Source: Acidobacteriota bacterium
GTDB lineage: Bacteria > Acidobacteriota > Blastocatellia > Chloracidobacteriales > Chloracidobacteriaceae
Assembly (NCBI GenBank): GCA_016208495.1
Contig: JACQXX010000116.1
Location: forward strand, 1 to 64,000
Direction of reading: 5' to 3'
DNA: 64,000 nt
The notes beneath the pieces are model-generated. The model searched no databases. It saw nothing but the letters and a program-made list of their open reading frames with translations, and was not told where the DNA came from. The translations under genes and the position numbers were made by a program. Numbering within the stretch: position 1 is the stretch's first letter; each line of letters opens with the position of its first letter. Below, piece by piece: positions 8,216 through 16,477 of the stretch.

Positions 8216-10072
8216 TTATTTGCGCAACAATTCTTTGATTCCACCGAGTTTAATATAAAAGATTTCGTGTTCTTCCGGCGGGCAGTAGGTCAAAAGCTCG
8301 CGAATAAAGTCCTCGTAAAACTTGGGACCTTCAAACTGGGTCAAGACTCGGGCTTGTTCAGCATGTTTGATATTGTTGACGGCGGCCAGCATCAATTCAT
8401 GGATTGGTTTGCCGGATAAACTGGCCCGGCGCAATGCCCAGCCGGCCACAATTTCAGCGACTCGTTCACGTTTCATGTACAACGGAGGGGCGGTTCGGAA
8501 CAGAATTGATAACGAATCAGCGACAAAGAGTGGAGCTTTTTGATCGTCGAGATAGGCCAGCAGGTCGGCCACCGCTGCATCCATGTTGACGGTTGATTTA
8601 CTCGGGTCAGTCCACTGGGGACGCCGGGTCATGGTATTTTCAGGCCATTTATCGCCTTCGCGATTGGCGTACGACATTGGATCAGCCGGGTCTTCAACCG
8701 GCGGTGGCGGTGCGGGAGCCGCGCTGCCATAGGCGACCGGGCGGGGCATTCGTGGTTTTGATGGTTGCGAAAGTGCTCCGGTGGGCTGTTGGAGTGGCAT
8801 GGTTGAACCAAATGCAGGATAGCTTCCCGTTGAACCAGAGCCAGGGCCGGACGACAGTTGGGGGGGCGCCAGAGGCGCGGTCCCATATCCGCTCAGCGGT
8901 TGGGTCGGTTGCGGAAATGGATTGGGCTGGACCAGTGGCTGGGTACCATAACTTTGAGGATGCGGCAACGGTGCCGTGCCATAATATGATGAGGTCGTCG
9001 GAGGTCGCATGGCGGCGGCCAGAATCCGGTTTTTCAGGGTTTCGTAGCTATAAATGATTTGACGAAAGATCCCGTCAATTTCAACTCGTAATTCCCGCGG
9101 CGCCTGCAAAAACCGATCCGGATGGAATCGTTCAGCCAGTTGAAAATAGGCTCGATTCAGGTCATCGAGATTTCCTGCGGGAGAGACATTCAGGATAATG
9201 TAGGGGTTATGTTGCGCAATCCGGCCCTTGATCATGTCCAGATCCTGAAGAAAAACCCTGAAATCGGGTGGTGAGGGGCTGGGGGGGCGGGGGGCGGCTG
9301 GTGGCGGAGGAGCTGGCTGGGAAGCGATTTCATCCGGCACGGCAAATTTACCAGTTCGGTGGGAAAGTTCAGCCGCCTGGGTTTGTTCCAGGATCCCTGC
9401 TGAGAGAAGTCCATACATTGATTTTAACGTCAGTTCCGGAGCAGAATCAGTCGCAATCAGAATTTTCAAGAGGTCGGTTGGTTTGGTAACCAGATCTACG
9501 ATCTTGCGTTCGACTGGTTTGAGGGACGTCGTTTGCATGCGGAGCAACATCGAAGAGGACGGTGCCACCAACCGGTTGATATCCCCAAGCCCGCGCCGGA
9601 TGATGTCAAAATCTTCAATCCGCCGAACGCCTTCTAAAATAATGCTGGCCGTGGTGAGCTTGAGTTTTAATTCATCGGCGACCCGGTTCTCACCTTCAAT
9701 AAACTGGTAACTGCCAGTGGTCCAGGCAAAAAGGGAATAAATAATGTCGAGGACCTGAAAGGTGACATTCGTAATGAGTTCGCGTTCACCCATAATGCCC
9801 ATTTCGACCAGAGCTTTTCCAAACCGTTTGCCGCTTTTGGTTTCTTCAACCGCGCGGTCAAAATCCTGTGGGGACAGCAGTCCATGGCGAAGCAGTACTT
9901 CACCGATGCGGTCCTGGGCCTGGTTGCTGGCGGAAAAGACAATGTTGCCAAGTTCAAAAAAAATCTGCTTGCGTTGTTCACCTTGAGAGAAGATCAATTC
10001 TCCGGTCCGTCGTTCAACATAAATCGAACGCAGCAAGTCTGGAAGGCAGATAGTCGTCAGGTCACCTTGCAT
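8216..10072 (-). CDS. DUF4388 protein with internal J-like domain
   Basis: About 618 residues. The N-terminal region (GDLTTICLPDLLRSIYVERRTGELIF, core LPDLLRSIYVERRTGELIF) is a DUF4388/PATAN-type domain, as found in gliding-motility and signalling proteins. It is followed by a helical region with GEVLLRHGLLSPQDFDRAV, like the FrzS/PilB N-terminal helices. A J-like domain spans roughly residues 290-355 and keeps the HPD motif (ERFHPDRF). A Pro/Gln/Gly-rich linker (about 360-470) leads to a helical C-terminal domain. The reading frame opens at a TTG at 10081; I chose the ATG at 10072. It is likely a cytoplasmic adaptor; its partners are unknown. Confidence 0.8.
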   Translation of the reverse strand: MQGDLTTICLPDLLRSIYVERRTGELIFSQGEQRKQIFFELGNIVFSASNQAQDRIGEVLLRHGLLSPQDFDRAVEETKSGKRFGKALVEMGIMGERELITNVTFQVLDIIYSLFAWTTGSYQFIEGENRVADELKLKLTTASIILEGVRRIEDFDIIRRGLGDINRLVAPSSSMLLRMQTTSLKPVERKIVDLVTKPTDLLKILIATDSAPELTLKSMYGLLSAGILEQTQAAELSHRTGKFAVPDEIASQPAPPPPAAPRPPSPSPPDFRVFLQDLDMIKGRIAQHNPYIILNVSPAGNLDDLNRAYFQLAERFHPDRFLQAPRELRVEIDGIFRQIIYSYETLKNRILAAAMRPPTTSSYYGTAPLPHPQSYGTQPLVQPNPFPQPTQPLSGYGTAPLAPPQLSSGPGSGSTGSYPAFGSTMPLQQPTGALSQPSKPRMPRPVAYGSAAPAPPPPVEDPADPMSYANREGDKWPENTMTRRPQWTDPSKSTVNMDAAVADLLAYLDDQKAPLFVADSLSILFRTAPPLYMKRERVAEIVAGWALRRASLSGKPIHELMLAAVNNIKHAEQARVLTQFEGPKFYEDFIRELLTYCPPEEHEIFYIKLGGIKELLRK

Positions 10073-10227
10073 GGGATTCAACTCGTTTGGGTTAGGAGGT
10101 TGGAATTAAGGTGCAGTTTTGGGCGACGAATCTTGTACCACATGAGCCTTCATCATACCGGTGGGTGGGTGAAAAGTAAATCGTTCAAACGGTGACAATC
10201 GAAGCGAATCAAGGCCGTAACTGGGGA

Positions 10228-10243
10228 TGTCGGCGCGCCGACA
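10228..10243. repeat. 16-bp palindrome shared with 33542-33557
   Basis: TGTCGGCGCGCCGACA is a perfect palindrome. The identical 16 bases form the core of the 46-bp palindrome at 33527-33572. Confidence 0.8.
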
Positions 10244-10361
10244 ATGGACGATTTCCCCTGATCAGGCCGGTGCGAATGCAGAAGATTGAGGCGATTGGTG
10301 AAGGTCGGTCTTCTGGTGGGTCACGGCTGTTTGATGAGAAAAAAGACCGGCGGGGCCAGGG

Positions 10362-10572
10362 CATAAACGCCAGGAGAAGGAAATGAGAGCCTGGTTGAGA
10401 CAAGGAGAAGAAGAGAGGCGGAGACAGGGAGACAATTTCACGGAGTGTGTCGGCTTGAACGGACTCCGGTTGGGAGCCGCAGGAATGAGAGTATTGAATG
10501 TGTCTCCGTGTCTCCTTGTCTTCGTGTCCCCTTGTCCAGATCGGACGTTGTTCCCTTATCCTGGCGCTTATG
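10362..10572. repeat. 211-bp non-coding inverted-repeat element, copy 1
   Basis: The left end CATAAACGCCAGGAGAAGG (10362-10380) is the complement of the right end CTTATCCTGGCGCTTATG (10555-10572), with few differences. Inside, the left arm carries GAGACAGGGAGACA and the right arm TGTCTCCGTGTCTCC, also complementary. Related elements lie at about 41559-41774 and 52213-52424. It contains no plausible gene. Confidence 0.8.
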
Positions 10573-10599
10573 CGGAGCCAGAGTGAAATTGAGTGCCGG

Positions 10600-11478
10600 T
10601 TAACTCGAAGTTGAGGATTTTTGGTTGCGTGCCGCTTCAAAAAGGTATTGTTGAGCCAGTCCTGCGAGTTGTCCAAATTGCTCCAGGGCAAACTGCCGCA
10701 CGATGTGATCTGACGGTGACTGGCCTGGGAAGTAAAGGTCAATCATGATGCGTCTGATCCAGGTATCAATTGGAAAGACATCCCACCGGCCATATCCAAA
10801 TAAGAGAATGCAATCCGAAACTTTGGGACCGACTCCAGGCAAACCAAGGAGTTGCTCTCGTAACTCAGCGGTTGAACACTGGCCGGCCTGTTGCCATTGG
10901 GAAGGCTGGTTGGCGATTTGACGGGCGAGCCCGATCAGATACTGGTCACGGTACCCGGTGCCACACTTTTCACGCAGAACCTCAGGCACTGCCTCGGCCA
11001 GTTGCTCCGGGGTTGGAAATGCAAAGGCAACTGACTGACCAGAAATCGGGGTGCCATAGGTACTGCACAGACGGTCCACGATATTGGAAATGCGGTTGAT
11101 GTGATTATTGGCGGAAATGACAAAACTCACGATGACCTCAAACCAGTTCTGGTTGAGGAGTTTGAGTCCAGTGATGTCGCTGGTGGCCTGGGAAAATACC
11201 GGGTCCTGATTGAGGGTGGCCAGGGCACTGGCGTAGTCGCGACGAAGGTCAAAATAATGAAACACCTGAAGCGGAAATGGGGGAGTGCCGGTTGGCGAGG
11301 GGGCATCCTGGTGAACTCGAATGCCTCCATAGCTGACTGAAAGCCGCCAGACCTGTCCATTGACGATACCCCGATAGGTATTGTCATTGGGGAAATAGCG
11401 CCAGCGAAAAGCCTGTCCACCCAGCAGCGTCAGCGCGGGGTCAAATGAATGGGGTTGAAGTGGGATAAAATACCGCAT
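10600..11478 (-). CDS. 8-oxoguanine DNA glycosylase, OGG1-type
   Basis: A 292-residue base-excision repair enzyme. The N-terminal domain (GGQAFRWRYF) matches the OGG1 N-terminal domain that opens the lesion-binding pocket. The helix-hairpin-helix at about residues 202-218 (LPGVGPKVSDCILLFG) contains the lysine that acts as the Schiff-base nucleophile in OGG1. The catalytic aspartate is in FPIDTW. Eukaryote-like OGG1 enzymes occur in scattered bacteria. It should remove 8-oxoG opposite C and nick the strand. It is followed on the same strand by no close partner; the upstream neighbour at 11490-12005 is only 11 bases away and may be co-transcribed. Confidence 0.9.
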   Translation of the reverse strand: MRYFIPLQPHSFDPALTLLGGQAFRWRYFPNDNTYRGIVNGQVWRLSVSYGGIRVHQDAPSPTGTPPFPLQVFHYFDLRRDYASALATLNQDPVFSQATSDITGLKLLNQNWFEVIVSFVISANNHINRISNIVDRLCSTYGTPISGQSVAFAFPTPEQLAEAVPEVLREKCGTGYRDQYLIGLARQIANQPSQWQQAGQCSTAELREQLLGLPGVGPKVSDCILLFGYGRWDVFPIDTWIRRIMIDLYFPGQSPSDHIVRQFALEQFGQLAGLAQQYLFEAARNQKSSTSS

Positions 11479-11489
11479 TGGTCTGATAA

Positions 11490-12005
11490 TTATTTTTTTG
11501 ATGGTATTGAGGGTGGAGGGCTCAGGAGGGCCAGTTCCCGAAAGTGTTGATTGAGATATTTGTCACAGGGAACACAGATTGCACAACACACGAGTAAACT
11601 CGCAATCCCGGAAACCAGAATATCCCCGTTCGAAAACTTCATCAATCCAATTCCAACCGGCAGCGTCACCAACCCGACCAGCCCCACCCGAAGGATTCCC
11701 ACCGCCAGACCTTTGTCGCGCAATTTCAATTTTGCCAGGCACTGAGGGCAGTCATAGCGGCTCCAGGGGGAGGTCAGAAAGCGGGCCCAGGAGAGGGTGA
11801 AAGGCTGGTGACACCAGGGACAGGTGAGCGGGGACAGGCGCGTGGAGGAAGCGAGCGGCGGAGCGGTTGAAATTTTTGGTTTCCTCCACGTCGCGAGTGG
11901 CACACCTCGCGATGGGAGTAGCAAAGGCTTTTCCATTCCACTTCCACATTCCACGCACACATCAGTGAATTCAGCATTCAATGTCCTGCATCGTGGGCAA
12001 ATCAT
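11490..12005 (-). CDS. Zinc-ribbon membrane protein
   Basis: About 171 residues. The start at 12005 is supported by AAGGA ten bases upstream; the frame is open to 12056. The N-terminus has a zinc ribbon (CPRC...CVEC, residues 3-6 and 16-19), then a proline-rich linker, then a second ribbon (CPWC...CPQC). Two hydrophobic helices near the C-terminus (VGLVGLVTLPVGIGLM and ILVSGIASLLVCCAICV) imply membrane insertion. The layout resembles 7651-8001. Function unknown. Confidence 0.65.
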   Translation of the reverse strand: MICPRCRTLNAEFTDVCVECGSGMEKPLLLPSRGVPLATWRKPKISTAPPLASSTRLSPLTCPWCHQPFTLSWARFLTSPWSRYDCPQCLAKLKLRDKGLAVGILRVGLVGLVTLPVGIGLMKFSNGDILVSGIASLLVCCAICVPCDKYLNQHFRELALLSPPPSIPSKK

Positions 12006-12150
12006 GGGTGAAGTATCCTTGGCAAAGATGGCTAACTGGTGAGTTTGCACACACATCTGGGGGCATACGCCAGTGGCTGTTGCTCAAGAGCCAGTTCAGG
12101 ACTAGAATAACCGTCTTTTTTCATCCTTTCGATTGATTCTGGAGTCCTTC

Positions 12151-15042
12151 ATGGCAATTGACCGGATTACGGTTCGTGGTGCCCGACAGCATAACCTTAA
12201 AAATATTAATCTTGAAATCCCTCGCAATACACTCACCGTGATTACGGGGTTAAGTGGTTCAGGGAAATCATCACTTGCATTTGATACCATCTATGCCGAA
12301 GGGCAGCGGCGATATGTTGATTCACTTTCAGCCTATGCCCGTCAGTTTTTAGATCAACTGGAACACCCTGATGTCGATTCGATTGAAGGACTGAGCCCTG
12401 CTATTTCAATTGATCAAAAAACGACCGGACGCAACCCTCGTTCAACGGTGGGCACGGTCACCGAAATTTATGATTACTTGAGGTTGTTGTACTCCTCGAT
12501 TGGGACGCCCCATTGTCCTGAATGTGAGCAACCGATTACCCGCCAATCAGCCGAGCAAATTGTCCAGAGTATTTTGGAATTGCCGATTGGGGAGCGGGTC
12601 ATGATTTTGGCGCCGTTGGTTCGTGGACGCAAAGGTGAATTTCAAAAAGAATTGGAAAAGCTGCAGAAAACGGGTTTTTCCCGGGCTCGAATTGATGGGG
12701 AACTTCGGTTTCTGGATGAAGAAATCCGACTGGATAAACGTCGCAACCACACCATTGAGGCTGTGATTGATCGAATTTTGATCAAGGATGGAATCCAAAA
12801 ACGGTTGCTGGAATCCATCCATACGGCAGTGTCGATGACCGATGGGGTGGTGATGGTGGCGGTGGTGGATGGCGATGAGAAATTATATTCTCAAAAGATG
12901 GCTTGTCCAACCTGCGGGATCAATATGCCGGTGTTGGAACCACGGTCATTTTCCTTCAATAGCTCATTCGGCGCCTGTAAAACCTGTGCTGGTTTGGGAG
13001 TCACCACCGAAGTTGATCCGGCCCGGTTGGTCTTGGATCCCAAAAAGCCGCTGCCAAAACTTGAATTTGCGGTGGCCGATGGACATATCACCAACCAGTT
13101 GCGTGAAGGGTTGCTGGCACTGGTTCGACATCACCAAGTTGGGGCGAAACTGACCTATGCCGAGTTGCCCCAGACCATCAAAGACCAGTTTTTCAATGGA
13201 CTCAAAGAGAAGATTGTTTTTGAGTATGCCGGGTATGAATATCGGAGTGTCTGGAATGGGGTGGTGAATCTGCTTCGGGAACGGTTTCATGACGCCCGAA
13301 CTGACCGGTTACGCAATGAATTGGAAAGTCTGATCCTGCCCCGAACCTGCAGCGATTGTGACGGAAAGCGCCTCCGACCGGAAGCCCTGGCCGTTCGGGT
13401 TGGAAGCCGGGGAATTGCCGACCTGACCAGCACCGCGATTTCTGAAGCCGCCGAATGGTTTCACCATTTGAGAGTGTCCTCTCGGGAAGAAAAAATAGCC
13501 GGTCCCTTACTCAAAGAAATCCGGTCTCGCCTCTCCTTTTTAAATAAGGTCGGGCTGGGATATTTATCGCTCGACCGCCCGGCGGCTTCACTGTCAGGTG
13601 GAGAAGGGCAACGCATCCGCCTGGCCACGCAGGTTGGATCGTTGTTGCGAGGGGTTTTGTACGTTCTGGATGAGCCCAGCATTGGACTCCATCCCCGGGA
13701 TACCAGCCGGCTCCTGGAGTCATTAGAACAGTTACGGGACCTTGGGAACACCGTGCTGGTGGTTGAACACGACGAAGAAACCATTCGGCGAGCTGATTTC
13801 GTGGTTGACCTGGGACCCGGCGCCGGTTCGCAGGGAGGGGAAATCGTTGCGGCTGGATCACCGGATCGGATCTCAGCTAACACAGCATCCATTACGGGTG
13901 GATTTCTTTCTGGGCGACTTTCAATCCCCGTACCCGCAACCCGACGACTGGTGAATGGGAAACATCTTTCGGTGCTCGGTGCCACGCATAACAATCTGAA
14001 AAAAGTGGATGTCCGATTTCCAATCGGAGTGTTTACCGTGGTCACGGGTGTTTCTGGGTCCGGGAAATCAAGTTTGGTGGGTGACATTTTATATCGCGGG
14101 CTGGCCAAACAAATTTATGGGAGCCTTTCGGTTCCAGGTGGCCATACTGGTATTGAAGGAATTGAGCATATTGATAAGGTGATTGAAATTGATCAATCGC
14201 CAATTGGGAGAACGCCACGATCAAACCCGGCCACCTATACCGGATTGTTCACCATGATTCGCGAACTCTACTCTGGTCTTCCTGAAGCCCGAGAGCGTGG
14301 GTATAAAGTCGGACGCTTCTCATTTAATGTCAAAGGTGGTCGGTGTGAGGCATGTCAAGGAGATGGGTTAAAACGAATTGAGATGAATTTTTTGCCCGAT
14401 GTGTATGTCCAGTGTGATGTGTGTCAGGGGGCGCGCTACAACCGCGAAACACTGGCCGTCAGGTATCGAGGGTTATCAATTGCCGATATGCTCAATACCA
14501 CGATCTCGGATGCGCTGGAGCTTCTCAACGCCATTCCCTCGATTAAGCAAAAATTGCAAACCCTCAATGAAGTGGGGTTGGGGTACCTGAAACTGGGACA
14601 ATCAGCCACAATGTTATCTGGCGGGGAAGCCCAACGCATGAAACTGGCCAAAGAGTTATCCCGACGCGCCACTGGCCGAACCCTCTACATTTTAGATGAA
14701 CCAACGACGGGATTACACTTTGAAGATGTGCGTAAATTACTGTATGTGTTACATCGTTTGGTGGATAATGGAAATACTGTAATCGTAATTGAGCATAATT
14801 TGGATGTAATTAAGTCAGCCGACTGGATTATTGACCTTGGTCCCGAAGGGGGGGCCATGGGGGGGCGTCTGATTGGGGAAGGACGGCCAGAAGAGATTGC
14901 CCGGCTCAAGAAATCACACACCGGGCAGGCGCTTCGAACGGTCCTGAGCCGGCCATCCAATTCCGGGGCAAAAGGGAAATCACGTTCGATTTCCCCAGAA
15001 CACTGGGATGATGACGTGGTCGAGATGATGCCGGAAGAATGA
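12151..15042 (+). CDS. uvrA: UvrA, excinuclease ABC subunit A
   Basis: 963 residues from the ATG at 12151. GGAG at 12141-12144 sits six bases upstream and rules out the TTG at 12133. UvrA is the DNA damage-recognition ATPase of nucleotide excision repair and acts with UvrB and UvrC. Both ATPase halves are complete: Walker [10 protein letters not shown] (about 33-41) and GVSGSGKSS, and two ABC signatures, [12 protein letters not shown] and [12 protein letters not shown]. Zinc modules are visible in [17 protein letters not shown]...CKTC and CEACQGDG...CDVCQG. The length is normal. No other uvr gene is present in the window. It stands alone between divergent or convergent neighbours. Confidence 0.98.
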   Translation: MAIDRITVRGARQHNLKNINLEIPRNTLTVITGLSGSGKSSLAFDTIYAEGQRRYVDSLSAYARQFLDQLEHPDVDSIEGLSPAISIDQKTTGRNPRSTVGTVTEIYDYLRLLYSSIGTPHCPECEQPITRQSAEQIVQSILELPIGERVMILAPLVRGRKGEFQKELEKLQKTGFSRARIDGELRFLDEEIRLDKRRNHTIEAVIDRILIKDGIQKRLLESIHTAVSMTDGVVMVAVVDGDEKLYSQKMACPTCGINMPVLEPRSFSFNSSFGACKTCAGLGVTTEVDPARLVLDPKKPLPKLEFAVADGHITNQLREGLLALVRHHQVGAKLTYAELPQTIKDQFFNGLKEKIVFEYAGYEYRSVWNGVVNLLRERFHDARTDRLRNELESLILPRTCSDCDGKRLRPEALAVRVGSRGIADLTSTAISEAAEWFHHLRVSSREEKIAGPLLKEIRSRLSFLNKVGLGYLSLDRPAASLSGGEGQRIRLATQVGSLLRGVLYVLDEPSIGLHPRDTSRLLESLEQLRDLGNTVLVVEHDEETIRRADFVVDLGPGAGSQGGEIVAAGSPDRISANTASITGGFLSGRLSIPVPATRRLVNGKHLSVLGATHNNLKKVDVRFPIGVFTVVTGVSGSGKSSLVGDILYRGLAKQIYGSLSVPGGHTGIEGIEHIDKVIEIDQSPIGRTPRSNPATYTGLFTMIRELYSGLPEARERGYKVGRFSFNVKGGRCEACQGDGLKRIEMNFLPDVYVQCDVCQGARYNRETLAVRYRGLSIADMLNTTISDALELLNAIPSIKQKLQTLNEVGLGYLKLGQSATMLSGGEAQRMKLAKELSRRATGRTLYILDEPTTGLHFEDVRKLLYVLHRLVDNGNTVIVIEHNLDVIKSADWIIDLGPEGGAMGGRLIGEGRPEEIARLKKSHTGQALRTVLSRPSNSGAKGKSRSISPEHWDDDVVEMMPEE

Positions 15043-15117
15043 GGCATGGCTGGAATTCAACCGATTACAGGTAATCCGTGATGGCTTAATTTCGATCAGG
15101 AATTTATCCCTCCCCAT

Positions 15118-15150
15118 AAAAAAAGCCTGCGGATTGGAATCCGCAGGCTT
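15118..15150 (-). terminator. Strong hairpin terminator between M48 gene and uvrA
   Basis: AAGCCTGCGGATT (15123-15135) pairs perfectly with AATCCGCAGGCTT (15138-15150) over 13 bp with a GG loop. On the minus strand the stem runs into seven T (15118-15124 as A). It ends the M48 gene and may also stop uvrA transcripts, although no T run follows on the plus strand. Confidence 0.9.
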
Positions 15151-15182
15151 GAGAGAGTAGAACAGGAAGCCCGTTGGAGGGC

Positions 15183-16286
15183 CTACTGGGAGGAGGAACT
15201 GTCAGTTGGGGGAGGATCTGAATTTTGTGGTTTGCGCTTGAGCGTTGGACGATCAGACGGTTGCGGAGGCTGGGATTGGTCATCAATATCTCCGGTCGCA
15301 TCGGGATCAACTGGCGCGTTGGGATCGGTGGTTGGACGGCGTTTTAAAGTTGGCTTTTGCGGCGCGCCACTGCCTTGCCCCGAGCCACCATTGAGTCGCC
15401 GGTTATTGGTGGCATAGAGGGCGCCCAGTCGGCTTTTGACCCGGTTAAATTCAGATGTGTTCATGATGTACTCACCCTTGTCGGGGAACCGCGACATCAG
15501 ATCTTTTACGCGTGTAATCCGGTCACCGTTGGCCGGGTGGGTTGAGTACAGCTTCGCCATCGTGCCAGGTTTGTTTTTTTCACGAGCCTGAAGTTTATCA
15601 AAAAAAGTCATCATGCTATTGGGGTCATACCCGCTGGCCCAGGCATACTGGATGCCAAGCATGTCGGCTTCAAATTCGGCATTTCGGCTGAATTTAAGAA
15701 AGGTCAATGGAATCAGCAGGTTCGCCCCATTTTGAGCCAGGACACCACCGAGTCCACCTAAAAAAATCAGCGGGATCGCACCAAACTGAAGCAGTTGTCC
15801 TTTGGAAACCTGTTCGGTTGAATGCCGGGCGGCAACGTGGGCAATTTCGTGAGCCATGACGCAGGCCAGTTCCGATTCATTTTCAGCCGCCAGAATCAAA
15901 CCTTTATTGACGTAGAAAAAACCGCCAGGGAGGGCAAACGCATTGACTTCGTCAGAGTCGATAACCTTAATGGTGAATGGAACTTTTGAATCTGAATTCA
16001 GGACAATATTTTGACCGACCCGATTGACATACTCCGTAACCAGTGGGTCGGTGACAAATTTTAACTGGCGATCAAGGTCGGCGGCCAGTTGCTGGCCAAT
16101 CGCCATTTCTTTTTCCATGGAATAAAATTGGATACTGCCTTTATTGATATTGCGCTTCCCAATTTTTTCAGGATCTTCTTTGGTATCAAGTTTTTTGGAT
16201 TTGGTGTCTGCCAGCAGGCTCAGGCCTGGGGCAAGGAGCAAACACATCACCAGAAGCGAGAAGAGACGTGAGGCTTTCAAAAACAT
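15183..16286 (-). CDS. M48 family secreted metalloprotease with C-terminal acidic tail
   Basis: About 367 residues. GAGGA lies nine bases before the ATG at 16286, which is preferred to the upstream ATG at 16319. A signal peptide ends at LLADTKS. The zincin motif HEIAH is in ACVMAHEIAHVAARHS, and the third ligand is in NAEFEADMLGIQYA. This is the BepA/LoiP-like organisation of periplasmic M48 proteases that act in outer-membrane protein quality control. The last 90 residues (from GSGQGSGAPQKP on) are disordered, rich in Pro, Asp and Ser, with LKRRPT/LKRKPQ repeats, an unusual extension. Confidence 0.92.
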   Translation of the reverse strand: MFLKASRLFSLLVMCLLLAPGLSLLADTKSKKLDTKEDPEKIGKRNINKGSIQFYSMEKEMAIGQQLAADLDRQLKFVTDPLVTEYVNRVGQNIVLNSDSKVPFTIKVIDSDEVNAFALPGGFFYVNKGLILAAENESELACVMAHEIAHVAARHSTEQVSKGQLLQFGAIPLIFLGGLGGVLAQNGANLLIPLTFLKFSRNAEFEADMLGIQYAWASGYDPNSMMTFFDKLQAREKNKPGTMAKLYSTHPANGDRITRVKDLMSRFPDKGEYIMNTSEFNRVKSRLGALYATNNRRLNGGSGQGSGAPQKPTLKRRPTTDPNAPVDPDATGDIDDQSQPPQPSDRPTLKRKPQNSDPPPTDSSSSQ

Positions 16287-16477
16287 AAGCTGAATTCCTC
16301 GAAGTGAGCCAGAAATCAATCATTGATGGAATTTGGAGAGTGGTCAGTTCGGACTGGACACTTCCCGACAACAAACAGCATTCTAGCAAAGTCAAGATTA
16401 GACCAGGGTTAATGATGCATTAAAATCTTTTAATCTAATTTCGGCAAACACTTGCCAGAATTGCACCCTGTGGGGGG

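Larger units (their letters stand above)
10073..10599. other. Gene-free stretch holding two repeat elements
   Basis: No convincing gene is present; open frames here have no family resemblance and overlap repeats. The stretch contains the 16-bp palindrome TGTCGGCGCGCCGACA at 10228-10243 and a 211-bp inverted-repeat element at 10362-10572. Confidence 0.7.

Noticed and set aside
10192-10742. Open frames on both strands between the DUF4388 and OGG1-like genes
   Set aside because: They run across the 211-bp repeat element and into the glycosylase gene; composition is low complexity and no family is recognisable.
16441-16475. Sigma-54 (-24/-12) promoter before the large ATPase
   Set aside because: TTGCC and TTGCA words are present, but the GG of the -24 element is missing.
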